DNA of 64,000 nt from Duganella phyllosphaerae. GTDB lineage: Bacteria > Pseudomonadota > Gammaproteobacteria > Burkholderiales > Burkholderiaceae_D. The notes beneath the pieces were generated by a model. The model did no database searches. It was not told the origin of the DNA and saw nothing but the letters and a program-made list of their open reading frames with translations. Positions within the stretch are counted from its first letter, which is position 1. Each line of letters starts with the position of its first letter. A program made the position numbers and the translations under genes. Of the stretch, positions 52,084 to 60,116 are shown in pieces. The stretch is taken from contig NZ_LROM01000125.1 of the NCBI RefSeq assembly GCF_001758785.1, forward strand, positions 1 through 64,000, in the 5' to 3' direction.

Positions 52084-53055
52084 ATGGGCCGCTATTTGAA
52101 GGTATGGTACGCGGCGCTGCTGCTGGCTGGAACGCAGCCCGCCATGGCTGCCGATCACGCGGATACGATCCGCCGCAAGTTCGACCAGCCGTCCGCCGGC
52201 GTGTTCATCGTGGCGCACCGGGGCTGCCACAACGCCTCGCCGCAGCAGAAGCTGGCGGCGGCGCCCGAGAATTCGCTGGCCGCCCTGGAACACTGCGTGC
52301 GCCTGGGCGTGGACATGATGGAGCTCGACGTGCGCCGCAGCGCCGATGGTGCGCTGGTGGTGATCCACGACGCCACGGTCGACCGAACGACCGATGGCCG
52401 CGGCAAGGTGGCCGACCTGACCCTGGCGCAGTTGCAGGCGCTGCGCCTGAAGCAAAACATGGGCGCGCAGATGTCGCCGGAGCTCACCGACGAGCACCTG
52501 TCCACGCTGGCGCAGATGCTGGCCGCTGCCAGGGGCCGCATCATGATCAACCTCGACATCAAGGACGACGACATCTACGCCCAGACCATTGCGGAAGCGA
52601 CCGCGCACGGCATGGCGCGTTACGTGCTGGTGAAGAGTTTCGTGAACCTCGACGCAGCGGGCGTGGGCGCCGACGATCCGGCCTTTGCAGCGGTGCCGTA
52701 CATGCCGATCGTGGGCGCGTGGACCGGCAAGGGCGAGGGCGCCAGTGCCGCGCAGGTGGTGACGCGCCAATTGGCGGCGCAGCGGCGGCCGGCAGGGGTG
52801 GAGCTGGTGTTCCTGCCGCGCGAGCAGTTGGCGCCGGTGCGCAAGCTGGCGGCAGCGGGCGGGGTCCGGCTGTGGGCCAACACGCTGACGTCGGTGGGCG
52901 TGATCAGCGTGATCGGCATGGGCGGCGACCTGGAAGCGCTGCGCACGTCGGGCCGGGCATGGGGCGATCTGATCGGCGCCGGCGTGGATACCATCCAGAC
53001 CGACGAGCCGGGACCGCTGCTGGCATTCTTGAAGCGGCAGGGCATTCGTCACTGA
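52084..53055 (+). CDS. Periplasmic glycerophosphodiester phosphodiesterase
   Basis: This enzyme cleaves glycerophosphodiesters to glycerol-3-phosphate and an alcohol. The 323-residue protein has a signal peptide (to MAADHA, residue about 23), then the GDPD TIM-barrel signature: H45-R46 (VAHRGCHN), E62 (PENS), E80 and D82 (MELDVR), and H95 (VIHDATVDRTTDG). All are catalytic or metal-binding positions. It starts one base after the TonB receptor stop. Release of phosphate or glycerol phosphate from imported lipid head groups is the likely job. Confidence 0.9.
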   Translation: MGRYLKVWYAALLLAGTQPAMAADHADTIRRKFDQPSAGVFIVAHRGCHNASPQQKLAAAPENSLAALEHCVRLGVDMMELDVRRSADGALVVIHDATVDRTTDGRGKVADLTLAQLQALRLKQNMGAQMSPELTDEHLSTLAQMLAAARGRIMINLDIKDDDIYAQTIAEATAHGMARYVLVKSFVNLDAAGVGADDPAFAAVPYMPIVGAWTGKGEGASAAQVVTRQLAAQRRPAGVELVFLPREQLAPVRKLAAAGGVRLWANTLTSVGVISVIGMGGDLEALRTSGRAWGDLIGAGVDTIQTDEPGPLLAFLKRQGIRH

Positions 53056-53108
53056 CGACGCATGGTTTAGAATGACCGCACAAGTGATTCGAAAACCATG
53101 GAGACGCG

Positions 53109-55487
53109 ATGTTATTGAAAGCCCTGCTGGCGCTGGCTGTGTTGGCGCCTGTCGTTGCCCACGCTGGCGCTGCGGATACCGGTGCGCCCACGCGGATTGA
53201 AGCCGATGCGCCGGTACGCATTGCCGGCGCCGGCGCCGCTGATGCCTACGTTGAAGCCCGGCTGCGGCCATTGGCATCGTCGGGCGCCGATGGCCGCGCC
53301 TACGTGGTGGGCCGCTACCAGGATGACGGCAACTGGTACGGCGCCGGCCTGGCCTGGCAGGATGCCAACGGACGCATGCAGATCGAGATCGTGCGCATGC
53401 AGGACGGCCGTCTCACCCGCCTCAAACAGTTCAACCGCGCAGCTGCAGCGGATGGGCGGTTTTACACGGTGCGGCTCGAGATGGCCGGCAGCAGCCTCAC
53501 CGCGTATCTCGACGGCGAACGGATCACCAGCGTGATCGACGGCGCGCTGGCGCAGGCGGGCAGCTACGGCGTGGTGGCGCAGGGAACGGCGTTCGAGATG
53601 AGCGTGCCGGTGACCGGCGCCGCCATCGACAAGCCGGCCAGGCTGGCGCTCGCGCGCGCGCCGCAGCGGGTGCAGTTGTCGGTGGGGGATGCACCGCTGG
53701 CACTGCCGGTGAGCGCGTTGGGTGCTTATCGTGTGGCTGCCAATGCAGGCGCGGCAACGACAGCGACCGCCAACGCCAACGCGCCGGTCTCCCCGGCCGG
53801 TTATCTCACTCCAAGCGCTCTGCAGGACGCCGCCATCGCCGCGCCGGCCAACGGCGCGCAAGCGCTTCGCTTCACCGCCACGGCTGCGCAACCGTCGCTG
53901 GTGACGGCAACGGTGACCGATGGCGCGGTGGTACTGGCGCCGCGCGCAGCCGGTGTCACCACGGTCACTCTTGCCGACCCGCAGAACCCCAATGTGCAAT
54001 CGGTGCTGGAGGTAAGGGTGCTTGCTGCCAGTCCGGCGCGTCGTTCCGAGGTCAAGCTGGCTGGCGCCATCACGCCAGCGATAGGCGAGCATCAAGTACC
54101 GTTCGATACGCCGCTGCGGCTGCGCTTCGATCAGGCGCCCACGCTGGGAGAGTCTGGCGGCGCCATTCGCGTCTACCGCGTGCGCGACGGCGCGCTGGTG
54201 GACACCGTCCGCACCGGCGGCGAGTTTGACTCGCTCGGTTACGCCGGCCAGCCGTTGCGGCGCGCCGTGCGCTGGCAGCCGGTCGCCATCGAAGGGCGCG
54301 ACGCCATCATCCACATGCACAACGCCAGGCTGGCGCCGGGCGAGCAGTACCGCGTGACGGTCGATGACGGCATGCTGCTTGGCGCCATCGGCGGCGTGGC
54401 GTTTGCCGGTGTCACCAAAGAGCAGGGCTGGACTTTTACTACCCGCGCCGCCTTGCTACAGGGCGCCCAAGACATGGTGGTGGACGACGACGGCGCGGCT
54501 GACTTCCGCACGGTGCAGGGCGCACTCAATTACGCCATGCAGCACACCGCGCGCACGGCGCCGGTCACCGTCACCATCCGCGCTGGCCGTTACCAGGAGC
54601 TGCTGTACTTGCGCGGCAAGGACAACCTCACCCTGCGCGGCCAGAGCCGCGACGGCGTGGTAATCGACGCCGCCAACAGCGACGGCGTGAATCCCGGGTC
54701 CGGCACGGCGCAGGACGCACGCTCGCCCGGCATCACCGGCGGCCGGGCATTGTTCCTGATCGAAGATGCCGACCTGGTGACCATCGACGGCCTAACGCTG
54801 CGCAACAGCGCCTTGCGCGCCTCGCCCACCGGCGGCCAGGCCGAGGCGCTGTTCTTCAACAGCGAAGGGCGGCTCATCGTCAAAAACGCCAGCTTGTACA
54901 GCGAGCAGGATACGGTGCAGGTGCGCGGCTATTCGTGGTTCTACCGCTCGCTCATCGCCGGCAACGTGGACTACATCTGGGGCAACAACCGCGCCGCGCT
55001 GTTCGAAGACAGCGAATTGCGCACCGTCGGCGATAGCGGCAATGGTAAAAGCGGCGGCTACCTGCTGCAGGCGCGCACGCTCGCTGCGCAGGACAAGGGC
55101 TTCATGTTCGTCAACAGCCGCCTGACCCACGGCCCCGGCCCGACCGGCAACGACGTCCCGGCCGGCGCCACCTGGCTGGCCCGCAGCCCCGGCTACGCCG
55201 CCACCTGGGACCACGTCGCCTTCATCAACTGCCGCATGGGTCCCCACATCGCACCCGCCGGCTGGGCCGGACCGAACGCCAAGCAGCCGGCGCCCAACCC
55301 GGCGCAGGCAACAGCCATTGCCGGCTGGCGTGAATACGGCAGCATGGATATCGACGGCAAACCGCTCGACACGAGCATGCGCCAGCATGGCCGGGTGCTC
55401 GATGCGCAGCAGGCCAGGACTGCTTACAGTACCCGGGCGGGGTTCTTTGCGGGGTTTGGCGGGGGTAGGGGATGGAGTCCGGAATGA
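53109..55487 (+). CDS. Exported pectinesterase-like protein with N-terminal LamG-like domain
   Basis: A 792-residue exported protein (signal peptide to about residue 20). Residues about 25-190 look like a concanavalin/LamG fold (YVVGRYQDDGNWYGAGLAW). Ig-like modules follow at about 290-450. The C-terminal 320 residues form a right-handed beta-helix of carbohydrate esterase family 8: FRTVQGALNYA, EALFFNS, EQDTVQVRG, GNVDYIWGNNRAALFEDSEL and WLARSPGY. The catalytic Gln (QDT), the Asp of VDYIWG and the Arg of LAR align with pectin methylesterases, but the usual LGRPW is changed. De-esterification of pectin or another acylated polysaccharide is likely; the true substrate is open. Confidence 0.75.
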   Translation: MLLKALLALAVLAPVVAHAGAADTGAPTRIEADAPVRIAGAGAADAYVEARLRPLASSGADGRAYVVGRYQDDGNWYGAGLAWQDANGRMQIEIVRMQDGRLTRLKQFNRAAAADGRFYTVRLEMAGSSLTAYLDGERITSVIDGALAQAGSYGVVAQGTAFEMSVPVTGAAIDKPARLALARAPQRVQLSVGDAPLALPVSALGAYRVAANAGAATTATANANAPVSPAGYLTPSALQDAAIAAPANGAQALRFTATAAQPSLVTATVTDGAVVLAPRAAGVTTVTLADPQNPNVQSVLEVRVLAASPARRSEVKLAGAITPAIGEHQVPFDTPLRLRFDQAPTLGESGGAIRVYRVRDGALVDTVRTGGEFDSLGYAGQPLRRAVRWQPVAIEGRDAIIHMHNARLAPGEQYRVTVDDGMLLGAIGGVAFAGVTKEQGWTFTTRAALLQGAQDMVVDDDGAADFRTVQGALNYAMQHTARTAPVTVTIRAGRYQELLYLRGKDNLTLRGQSRDGVVIDAANSDGVNPGSGTAQDARSPGITGGRALFLIEDADLVTIDGLTLRNSALRASPTGGQAEALFFNSEGRLIVKNASLYSEQDTVQVRGYSWFYRSLIAGNVDYIWGNNRAALFEDSELRTVGDSGNGKSGGYLLQARTLAAQDKGFMFVNSRLTHGPGPTGNDVPAGATWLARSPGYAATWDHVAFINCRMGPHIAPAGWAGPNAKQPAPNPAQATAIAGWREYGSMDIDGKPLDTSMRQHGRVLDAQQARTAYSTRAGFFAGFGGGRGWSPE

Positions 55488-55500
55488 CAGTTAGCCAACA

Positions 55501-56052
55501 ATGAGGGCTATTCGAATATTTTTAAGTATCCTGGTCGTCCTGGTGGTCGTTATCCTGGGCTACGTGTTCCTTGGACCAGGCATCGAGCGCGCCATGTACA
55601 CGGTGCGCCTGGCTGCGATGGACAAGCCCACCACGCTGCCGGTGCCGGTCGAAGGCGTCAAGCCGCGCGCCTTGCGCGATACCTGGGGCGGAGCACGCAG
55701 CGAAGGGCGCAAGCACGAGGGCATCGATATTTTCGCCAGGCGCGGCACGCCCGTGCTGTCGACCACCGAAGGCATCGTCGCGCGCGTTGGCACCAATCGC
55801 CTCGGTGGCCAGGTGGTGTGGGTGATGGGGCCGGGCGGCCAGCGCCATTATTATGCCCACCTCGATCGCTACGCGGACGTGGAAGCCGGCATGCGCATCG
55901 AGGCCGGTCGGGTACTGGGCTACGTAGGCGATACGGGCAATGCCAAAGGCACGCCGCCGCACCTGCACTATGGCGTGTACGATATGGGCGGCGCGATCAA
56001 TCCGTATCCACTGTTGCGGGCGGGGCAGGCTGCAACCGTCAAAAGGAACTGA
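55501..56052 (+). CDS. M23-family peptidase, membrane-anchored
   Basis: This is a 183-residue LytM-type zinc peptidase. One N-terminal membrane anchor (IFLSILVVLVVVILGYVFL) holds it in the inner membrane facing the periplasm. The catalytic domain has H and D in HEGIDIFA and the HxH in PHLHYGVY, the full M23 ligand set. It probably cuts peptidoglycan peptides, although single-domain M23 proteins sometimes act as regulators. It is followed after one base by a GNAT gene with a TTG start. Confidence 0.87.
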   Translation: MRAIRIFLSILVVLVVVILGYVFLGPGIERAMYTVRLAAMDKPTTLPVPVEGVKPRALRDTWGGARSEGRKHEGIDIFARRGTPVLSTTEGIVARVGTNRLGGQVVWVMGPGGQRHYYAHLDRYADVEAGMRIEAGRVLGYVGDTGNAKGTPPHLHYGVYDMGGAINPYPLLRAGQAATVKRN

Positions 56053-56053
56053 C

Positions 56054-56488
56054 TTGAAAGAAAATCTTATTGTTGTCGGCGATACCGAAAACGCCGAATT
56101 CGAGAAAATCCTGGGCGCCGGTCTGGATAATTTCAACCAGGCGGCGTGTGGCGCCACTGATCGGCGGCCGTTGAATGTCATCGTCCAGCATCCCGAGACC
56201 GGCGAGGTTCTGGGCGGTGCCATGGGTAGAACTTCGCTGGGCCTGGCTTTCCTGGATCTTTTTCATCTTCCCGAGACATCACGCGGCGCAGGCCTCGGAA
56301 CCAAGGTGCTCGATGCATTCGAAGCCGAGGCGCGGGCGCGCGGTTGCCGCTCCGCTGTGCTGTACACCATCAGCTTCCAGGCGCCCGGCTTTTACGAGAA
56401 AAATGGCTGGACACGGTTCGGTGAGATCGCGTCCGAGCAGGAAGGCGTCAGCCGCATCTTCATGACCAAGAAACTGTACACGCAATGA
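56054..56488 (+). CDS. GNAT-family N-acetyltransferase
   Basis: A 144-residue acetyl-CoA-dependent acetyltransferase. Motif A is ETSRGAGLGTKVLDAFEAEA (acetyl-CoA pyrophosphate loop R-G-x-G-x-G/A-like), and PGFYEKNGWTRFGE is motif B. The start is TTG at 56054, chosen because AAAAGG lies eight bases ahead and the protein then begins at the family N-terminus; the frame remains open to 55940 inside the M23 gene. Substrate unknown; coupling to the M23 gene is by spacing only. Confidence 0.75.
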   Translation: MKENLIVVGDTENAEFEKILGAGLDNFNQAACGATDRRPLNVIVQHPETGEVLGGAMGRTSLGLAFLDLFHLPETSRGAGLGTKVLDAFEAEARARGCRSAVLYTISFQAPGFYEKNGWTRFGEIASEQEGVSRIFMTKKLYTQ

Positions 56489-56573
56489 GCATTGCCTACA
56501 CTATCGAACCGATTGGCCGACATGTTCAGAATCGATGGCAGATCGCTCGCTTTCACCAAGATGCGCAAGCGTG

Positions 56574-56990
56574 TCAGCCTGCCTTGAAGCGGCCGCGCAG
56601 CCAGCGGATAGGGGCGCCGATCAGCGGCAGTTTTTGCAGCAGTTCTTCTGCGGCGTCCCAGTAGTCGCGGTGTTCGATTACCAGTCCCTGCGCGTTGAAG
56701 CGCAGGTGGCTGCCGCCTTCCACCTGGTACTCCGCCCCGCGCAGCGTAAACAGGAAACGCCACGTCACGAAAGCCTGGTCGCCCTGGGCGATGCGCTCGA
56801 TGATGACGAAGCGCGGCTGCTCGGTAGAGGCGAACATGTGGCGAAAAATGGTTTCGATGGCCGGCACGCCGCGCACGTCGTTGAACGGGTCGCGAAAGTG
56901 CGCGTCGGCGGCATAAAATTCGGCGGCGCGCGCGATCGTTTGCGGGGTGATCGCGGCGTACCATTGCAGCAGAGGTTCGAGGACGGTCAT
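56574..56990 (-). CDS. NTF2-like (SnoaL-type) protein
   Basis: A 138-residue cone-shaped alpha+beta protein of the NTF2 superfamily: FYAADAHFRDPFNDVRG near the start, VTWRFLFTLRG and HRDYWDAAEELLQKLPLIG toward the end. The last segment is typical of the small proteins found in clusters with SDR, DUF3833 and CFA-like genes. It may bind or isomerise a lipid intermediate. It is the last gene of the eight-gene operon; its start overlaps the SDR stop by four bases. Confidence 0.8.
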   Translation of the reverse strand: MTVLEPLLQWYAAITPQTIARAAEFYAADAHFRDPFNDVRGVPAIETIFRHMFASTEQPRFVIIERIAQGDQAFVTWRFLFTLRGAEYQVEGGSHLRFNAQGLVIEHRDYWDAAEELLQKLPLIGAPIRWLRGRFKAG

Positions 56991-57766
56991 TGCGGTTTGA
57001 GCAGGTTGGCCATCATGGCAAAGCGCAGCCGGTAGGGCAGCATGCGCACCAGTTTTATCGCCCACGTGAAACGCTTGGGGAAGTGGATTTCGAATGCGCC
57101 CCGCGCCAGTCCGCGCCGGATCGCCTGCGCTGCCGCCTGCGGCGTTTGCAGCGCCGGCATGGGGAAATCGTTCTTGGCCGTGAGCGAGGTTTGCACGAAG
57201 CCCGGATTGACCAGGTACACATCGAGTCCGCGTGGATGCAGGTCCAGGTACAGCAACTCGGCCAGGTTGATCAGCGCCGCCTTGCCGGGACCGTACACGC
57301 TGGCGTTGGGCAAACCCAGGTAGCCGGCCACGCTGGCCACGATGGCCACGCCGCCGCTGCCGCGCGCCAGCATGTCGGGCAGTACGGTTGCCAGGCCAGT
57401 GTACACGCTGCCCAAGTTGACGGCCAGCGTGTGCGCGGCGCCGGCGGCGGTCACTTCCCAGCTGCGTTCGGGCTGGTAGTCGGCCGCGCAAAATACGATC
57501 AGGTCGACGCCGCCGGCCTGGTCGCAGATGGCGCGATACTGCGCTCCCCAGGCGTCGATGTCCACGATGTCGAACGGCGCCACGATGGCGCTGGCGTGGT
57601 CCTGTGCCAGCGCCTGCAGGCGGTCGGCGCGGCGCGCCGAGACGGCCACGCGGGCGCCCAGCTGCAGCAGTTCGGTTGCCAGCGCGGCGCCGATGCCGCT
57701 CGATGCGCCGACCACCCACACGCGCCGTCCGCGCCAGTCGGGAATGCAGCGGTTCAGGGGGCGCAT
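56987..57766 (-). CDS. Short-chain dehydrogenase/reductase
   Basis: A 259-residue Rossmann-fold oxidoreductase. The cofactor motif is VVGASSGIG, and NLGS, the Ser in VASVAGY and Y-x-x-x-K in SVYGPGKAA complete the active site. The R in SARRADRLQ after strand 2 favours NADP(H). ATG at 57766 follows AGGAGA. It overlaps DUF3833 by 13 bases and the NTF2-like gene by four. Likely to act on a fatty or lipid-derived carbonyl in this operon; substrate not known. Confidence 0.85.
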   Translation of the reverse strand: MRPLNRCIPDWRGRRVWVVGASSGIGAALATELLQLGARVAVSARRADRLQALAQDHASAIVAPFDIVDIDAWGAQYRAICDQAGGVDLIVFCAADYQPERSWEVTAAGAAHTLAVNLGSVYTGLATVLPDMLARGSGGVAIVASVAGYLGLPNASVYGPGKAALINLAELLYLDLHPRGLDVYLVNPGFVQTSLTAKNDFPMPALQTPQAAAQAIRRGLARGAFEIHFPKRFTWAIKLVRMLPYRLRFAMMANLLKPQ

Positions 57767-58302
57767 GCGCGTCTCCTGAAGGTCAGCGTGACCTGGCCCA
57801 CTTCCACGCCCAACTTGCTCATGCTGGCGCGGTTGATCATGGTGCAGTCGTCGATGAGGAACATCCAGTCGTCCATGCTCATGGCCCAGGTGGTGCCGTC
57901 CACCGGCAGCATCAGGGTGTACTGCCAGCGCAGCGCGTTGCCGGCGACTTCCCCTTTGGCCTCGCCGCGCACGTCGCCGGCGCGGCCGATCCAGCCGCCG
58001 TCCGCCGCGCGGGTCAGTTTCCACACGCGCTGCTCCGTGGTGCCGTCGTCGTAGCGGAATCGTTCGTCGAGCGTAAACGCCTGGTCGTCGCCGGTGCCGG
58101 TGATGGTGACATGGAAGCGCTTGACCACTTCGCCGTTCCGTCGCTGGAACATGCCCCAGGCATCGGTGGTGCCGGCAAAGTAGCGCGCCACGTCCAGCTT
58201 GGGCGCCACGTTCTTGTAGTGCTGCACATCGGGACCGGCGCAGCCGGCCAGGGAGCCGGCCAGCAGGGCCGCCAGCGATGCGGCGATCAGCGGTTTTTTC
58301 AT
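57754..58302 (-). CDS. DUF3833 lipoprotein
   Basis: A 182-residue predicted lipoprotein: the lipobox LAGC places the acylated Cys at about residue 21. The body has DAWGMFQRRNGEVVKRFHV, WKLTRAADGGWIGRAGDV and MSMDDWMFLIDDCTMINRAS, characteristic of DUF3833. The domain occurs with CFA-like methylases and FAD enzymes in lipid-modification loci, with unknown biochemical role. Its frame is open upstream through the MFS gene, but lipobox and overlap (ATGA at 58302) fix the start. Confidence 0.85.
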   Translation of the reverse strand: MKKPLIAASLAALLAGSLAGCAGPDVQHYKNVAPKLDVARYFAGTTDAWGMFQRRNGEVVKRFHVTITGTGDDQAFTLDERFRYDDGTTEQRVWKLTRAADGGWIGRAGDVRGEAKGEVAGNALRWQYTLMLPVDGTTWAMSMDDWMFLIDDCTMINRASMSKLGVEVGQVTLTFRRRACAP

Positions 58303-59582
58303 GGGATGCTCCGTGATGATGAAGGAAGGGGCGGTGCGAGCCGCGACAGCGATTTCAATGAATACAATGCCAGCAGCTTGAGCAAGCAAGGCACGCCCGC
58401 GTAGACCAGCGCCAGCGCCAGCGTGTGTTCGGCCACGCCGGGCCGATAACCGAGCCACGCCAGTACCGGCAACGCCAGCCCGGACAAGGCCAGCGCCAGC
58501 TTGCCCAGCAGGGTAAGGGTGCCGTAGTAGATGCCGGTCGATTCGCCGGTGTCGATCAGGCGCGCCAGCAGTACCGGCGGCATGGCCAGGTCGGCCCCCA
58601 GCGCGGCGCCGGCGGCGATACACACGGCCAGGTAAGGCCAGGTGTCGCCGGGGCCGAGCAGGCTGGCGCCGGCAAAGCCCAGTACCGCCAGCACCATGCC
58701 CAGCCGCCAGCAGGCGGCGGGGCCGATGCGCGCGGCCAGCCGGGTCCACAGCGGCAGGCCGCAGGCGGCCGCAGCGAAGTAACAGGCCAGGAACGGCCCG
58801 GCCATGGCGCCCGCCTGCAGGCGGTCGTTGATGAAAAACAGCGCCAGCGTGGCCGGCAGCGATACCGACAACGCATTCAGAAAATACGGTGCCAGCAGGC
58901 GGCGAAAGCCCTGGTTGGCGGCCATGCGGCGCAGCGCCGCGCGCCAGTCGGCTGCGGCCTGCACCGGTTGTGGCCAGGCTGGCGCCGCGCGCAGCAGGGC
59001 CAGCATCGCCAGCAGCAGCAAACCGCCGAACAGGGCGCTGAACAGCAGCATGTCGGCTGGTGCGCGAGCCGGATCGCCTTGCAGGATCGCCGCCGGGATC
59101 ACGCTGGCCAGCATCACGCCCACCAGCCCCGCACCTTCGCGCCAGCCGGCGGCGGCCAGTTGCGCCGGCTTGTTGTCATGGCCGCCGATGCGTGCACCCC
59201 AGGCCAGGTAGGCGATGTTGACCATGCTGTGCGCGGTGTACACCAGTACCAGCATGGCCGCCAGCCACCAGCCGCTCGAGACGCCAGCCATCGGCGGCAG
59301 CCACAGGCCGGCGAACGACAACGCCAGCAGCAGCGCGGCCGGCGCCATCCAGCGGGCGATGCCGCCGTGCAGACGGTCGATGGCGTGGCCCAGCAGCGGA
59401 TCCTGCACGGTATCGACCAGGCGCGCGGCAAACAGGATCCAGCCCAGCGTGGCCAGCGACATGCCATGCACCGAGGTGTAATAGGCCGGCACCTGCACGT
59501 ACACCGGCAGCGCCGACATGGCCAGCGGCAGGCCGGCCAGGCCATAGGCCGCATAGCGCCACTGGGACGTGTGCTGGCTCAC
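58299..59582 (-). CDS. MFS/GPH-type transporter
   Basis: An inner-membrane protein of 427 residues with about 12 helices, of the glycoside-pentoside-hexuronide/cation symporter shape (LVDTVQDPLLGHAIDR is the motif after helix 2). Members are widespread in the CFA/DUF1365 clusters, where they are thought to handle lipid-related substrates. The start is GTG at 59582 (GTGA overlap with the stop of the upstream gene); the open frame further upstream is in the coding sequence of that gene. Confidence 0.82.
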   Translation of the reverse strand: MSQHTSQWRYAAYGLAGLPLAMSALPVYVQVPAYYTSVHGMSLATLGWILFAARLVDTVQDPLLGHAIDRLHGGIARWMAPAALLLALSFAGLWLPPMAGVSSGWWLAAMLVLVYTAHSMVNIAYLAWGARIGGHDNKPAQLAAAGWREGAGLVGVMLASVIPAAILQGDPARAPADMLLFSALFGGLLLLAMLALLRAAPAWPQPVQAAADWRAALRRMAANQGFRRLLAPYFLNALSVSLPATLALFFINDRLQAGAMAGPFLACYFAAAACGLPLWTRLAARIGPAACWRLGMVLAVLGFAGASLLGPGDTWPYLAVCIAAGAALGADLAMPPVLLARLIDTGESTGIYYGTLTLLGKLALALSGLALPVLAWLGYRPGVAEHTLALALVYAGVPCLLKLLALYSLKSLSRLAPPLPSSSRSIP

Positions 59583-60112
59583 GGCTGTCCCAATAACTGG
59601 CGGCGCAAGCCCTGGTCGCGCGTGGCCGGGTCGAGCCAGATCGCGAAGAAGGCGCGCGCCAGCGCTGGGTCGTCGATATCGGCCAGCAGTTTCTGTTCGC
59701 TGTACAGGCGCATGCCGCGTTCCGGCACGTACACGCCGATCAGTTGGTCGCCTTCGGCCACATCGACCATGGCGCCGCGCAGCGCGGTTTCCCAGCGCGC
59801 CAGCGTGGCAGTGTCGATGGCGGGGCGGCTGATGCGGCGGATCTCGTCGATGCTGGTCTGCACCAGGCGGTCGCGCGCGATGCTGCGGTGGTAGGTCAGT
59901 TGCAGCGCGAAGGCGCGGCCTGGCTGGAACGGCTTTTGATCGGCCCACAAGGTGGCGTGGTAAATCCGAAAACCGAGGAAGCGCATCTCGCCGCCGCCCA
60001 TTGCCTGCGCCTGCGGCAGGTCGTCGCGCCAGGTGGCGGCGCTGCACCAGCCGCTGGCCAGCACGGCGGTCAGGACCAGGGCGCGCAGCACGCCGATGCT
60101 CGAGGGCTTCAT
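59579..60112 (-). CDS. Chalcone-isomerase-like protein
   Basis: An exported protein of 177 residues (signal peptide to CSAATW, residue about 27) with the bacterial chalcone-isomerase-like fold: MRFLGFRIYHATLWADQKPF, FALQLTYHRSIARDRLVQTS and FAIWLDPATRDQGLRRQLLG. Bacterial members lack flavonoid chemistry; plant relatives include fatty-acid-binding proteins, so periplasmic lipid binding is possible. It begins four bases after the methyltransferase gene stop. Confidence 0.8.
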   Translation of the reverse strand: MKPSSIGVLRALVLTAVLASGWCSAATWRDDLPQAQAMGGGEMRFLGFRIYHATLWADQKPFQPGRAFALQLTYHRSIARDRLVQTSIDEIRRISRPAIDTATLARWETALRGAMVDVAEGDQLIGVYVPERGMRLYSEQKLLADIDDPALARAFFAIWLDPATRDQGLRRQLLGQP

Positions 60113-60116
60113 GGGC

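Noticed and set aside
49242..52085. 947-residue open frame antisense to the TonB receptor
   Set aside because: Exact mirror of the receptor gene with no recognisable domain.
56574..57719. Long minus-strand frame spanning NTF2-like and SDR genes
   Set aside because: Real proteins are 56574-56990 and 56987-57766 in different frames, fixed by overlap and motifs.
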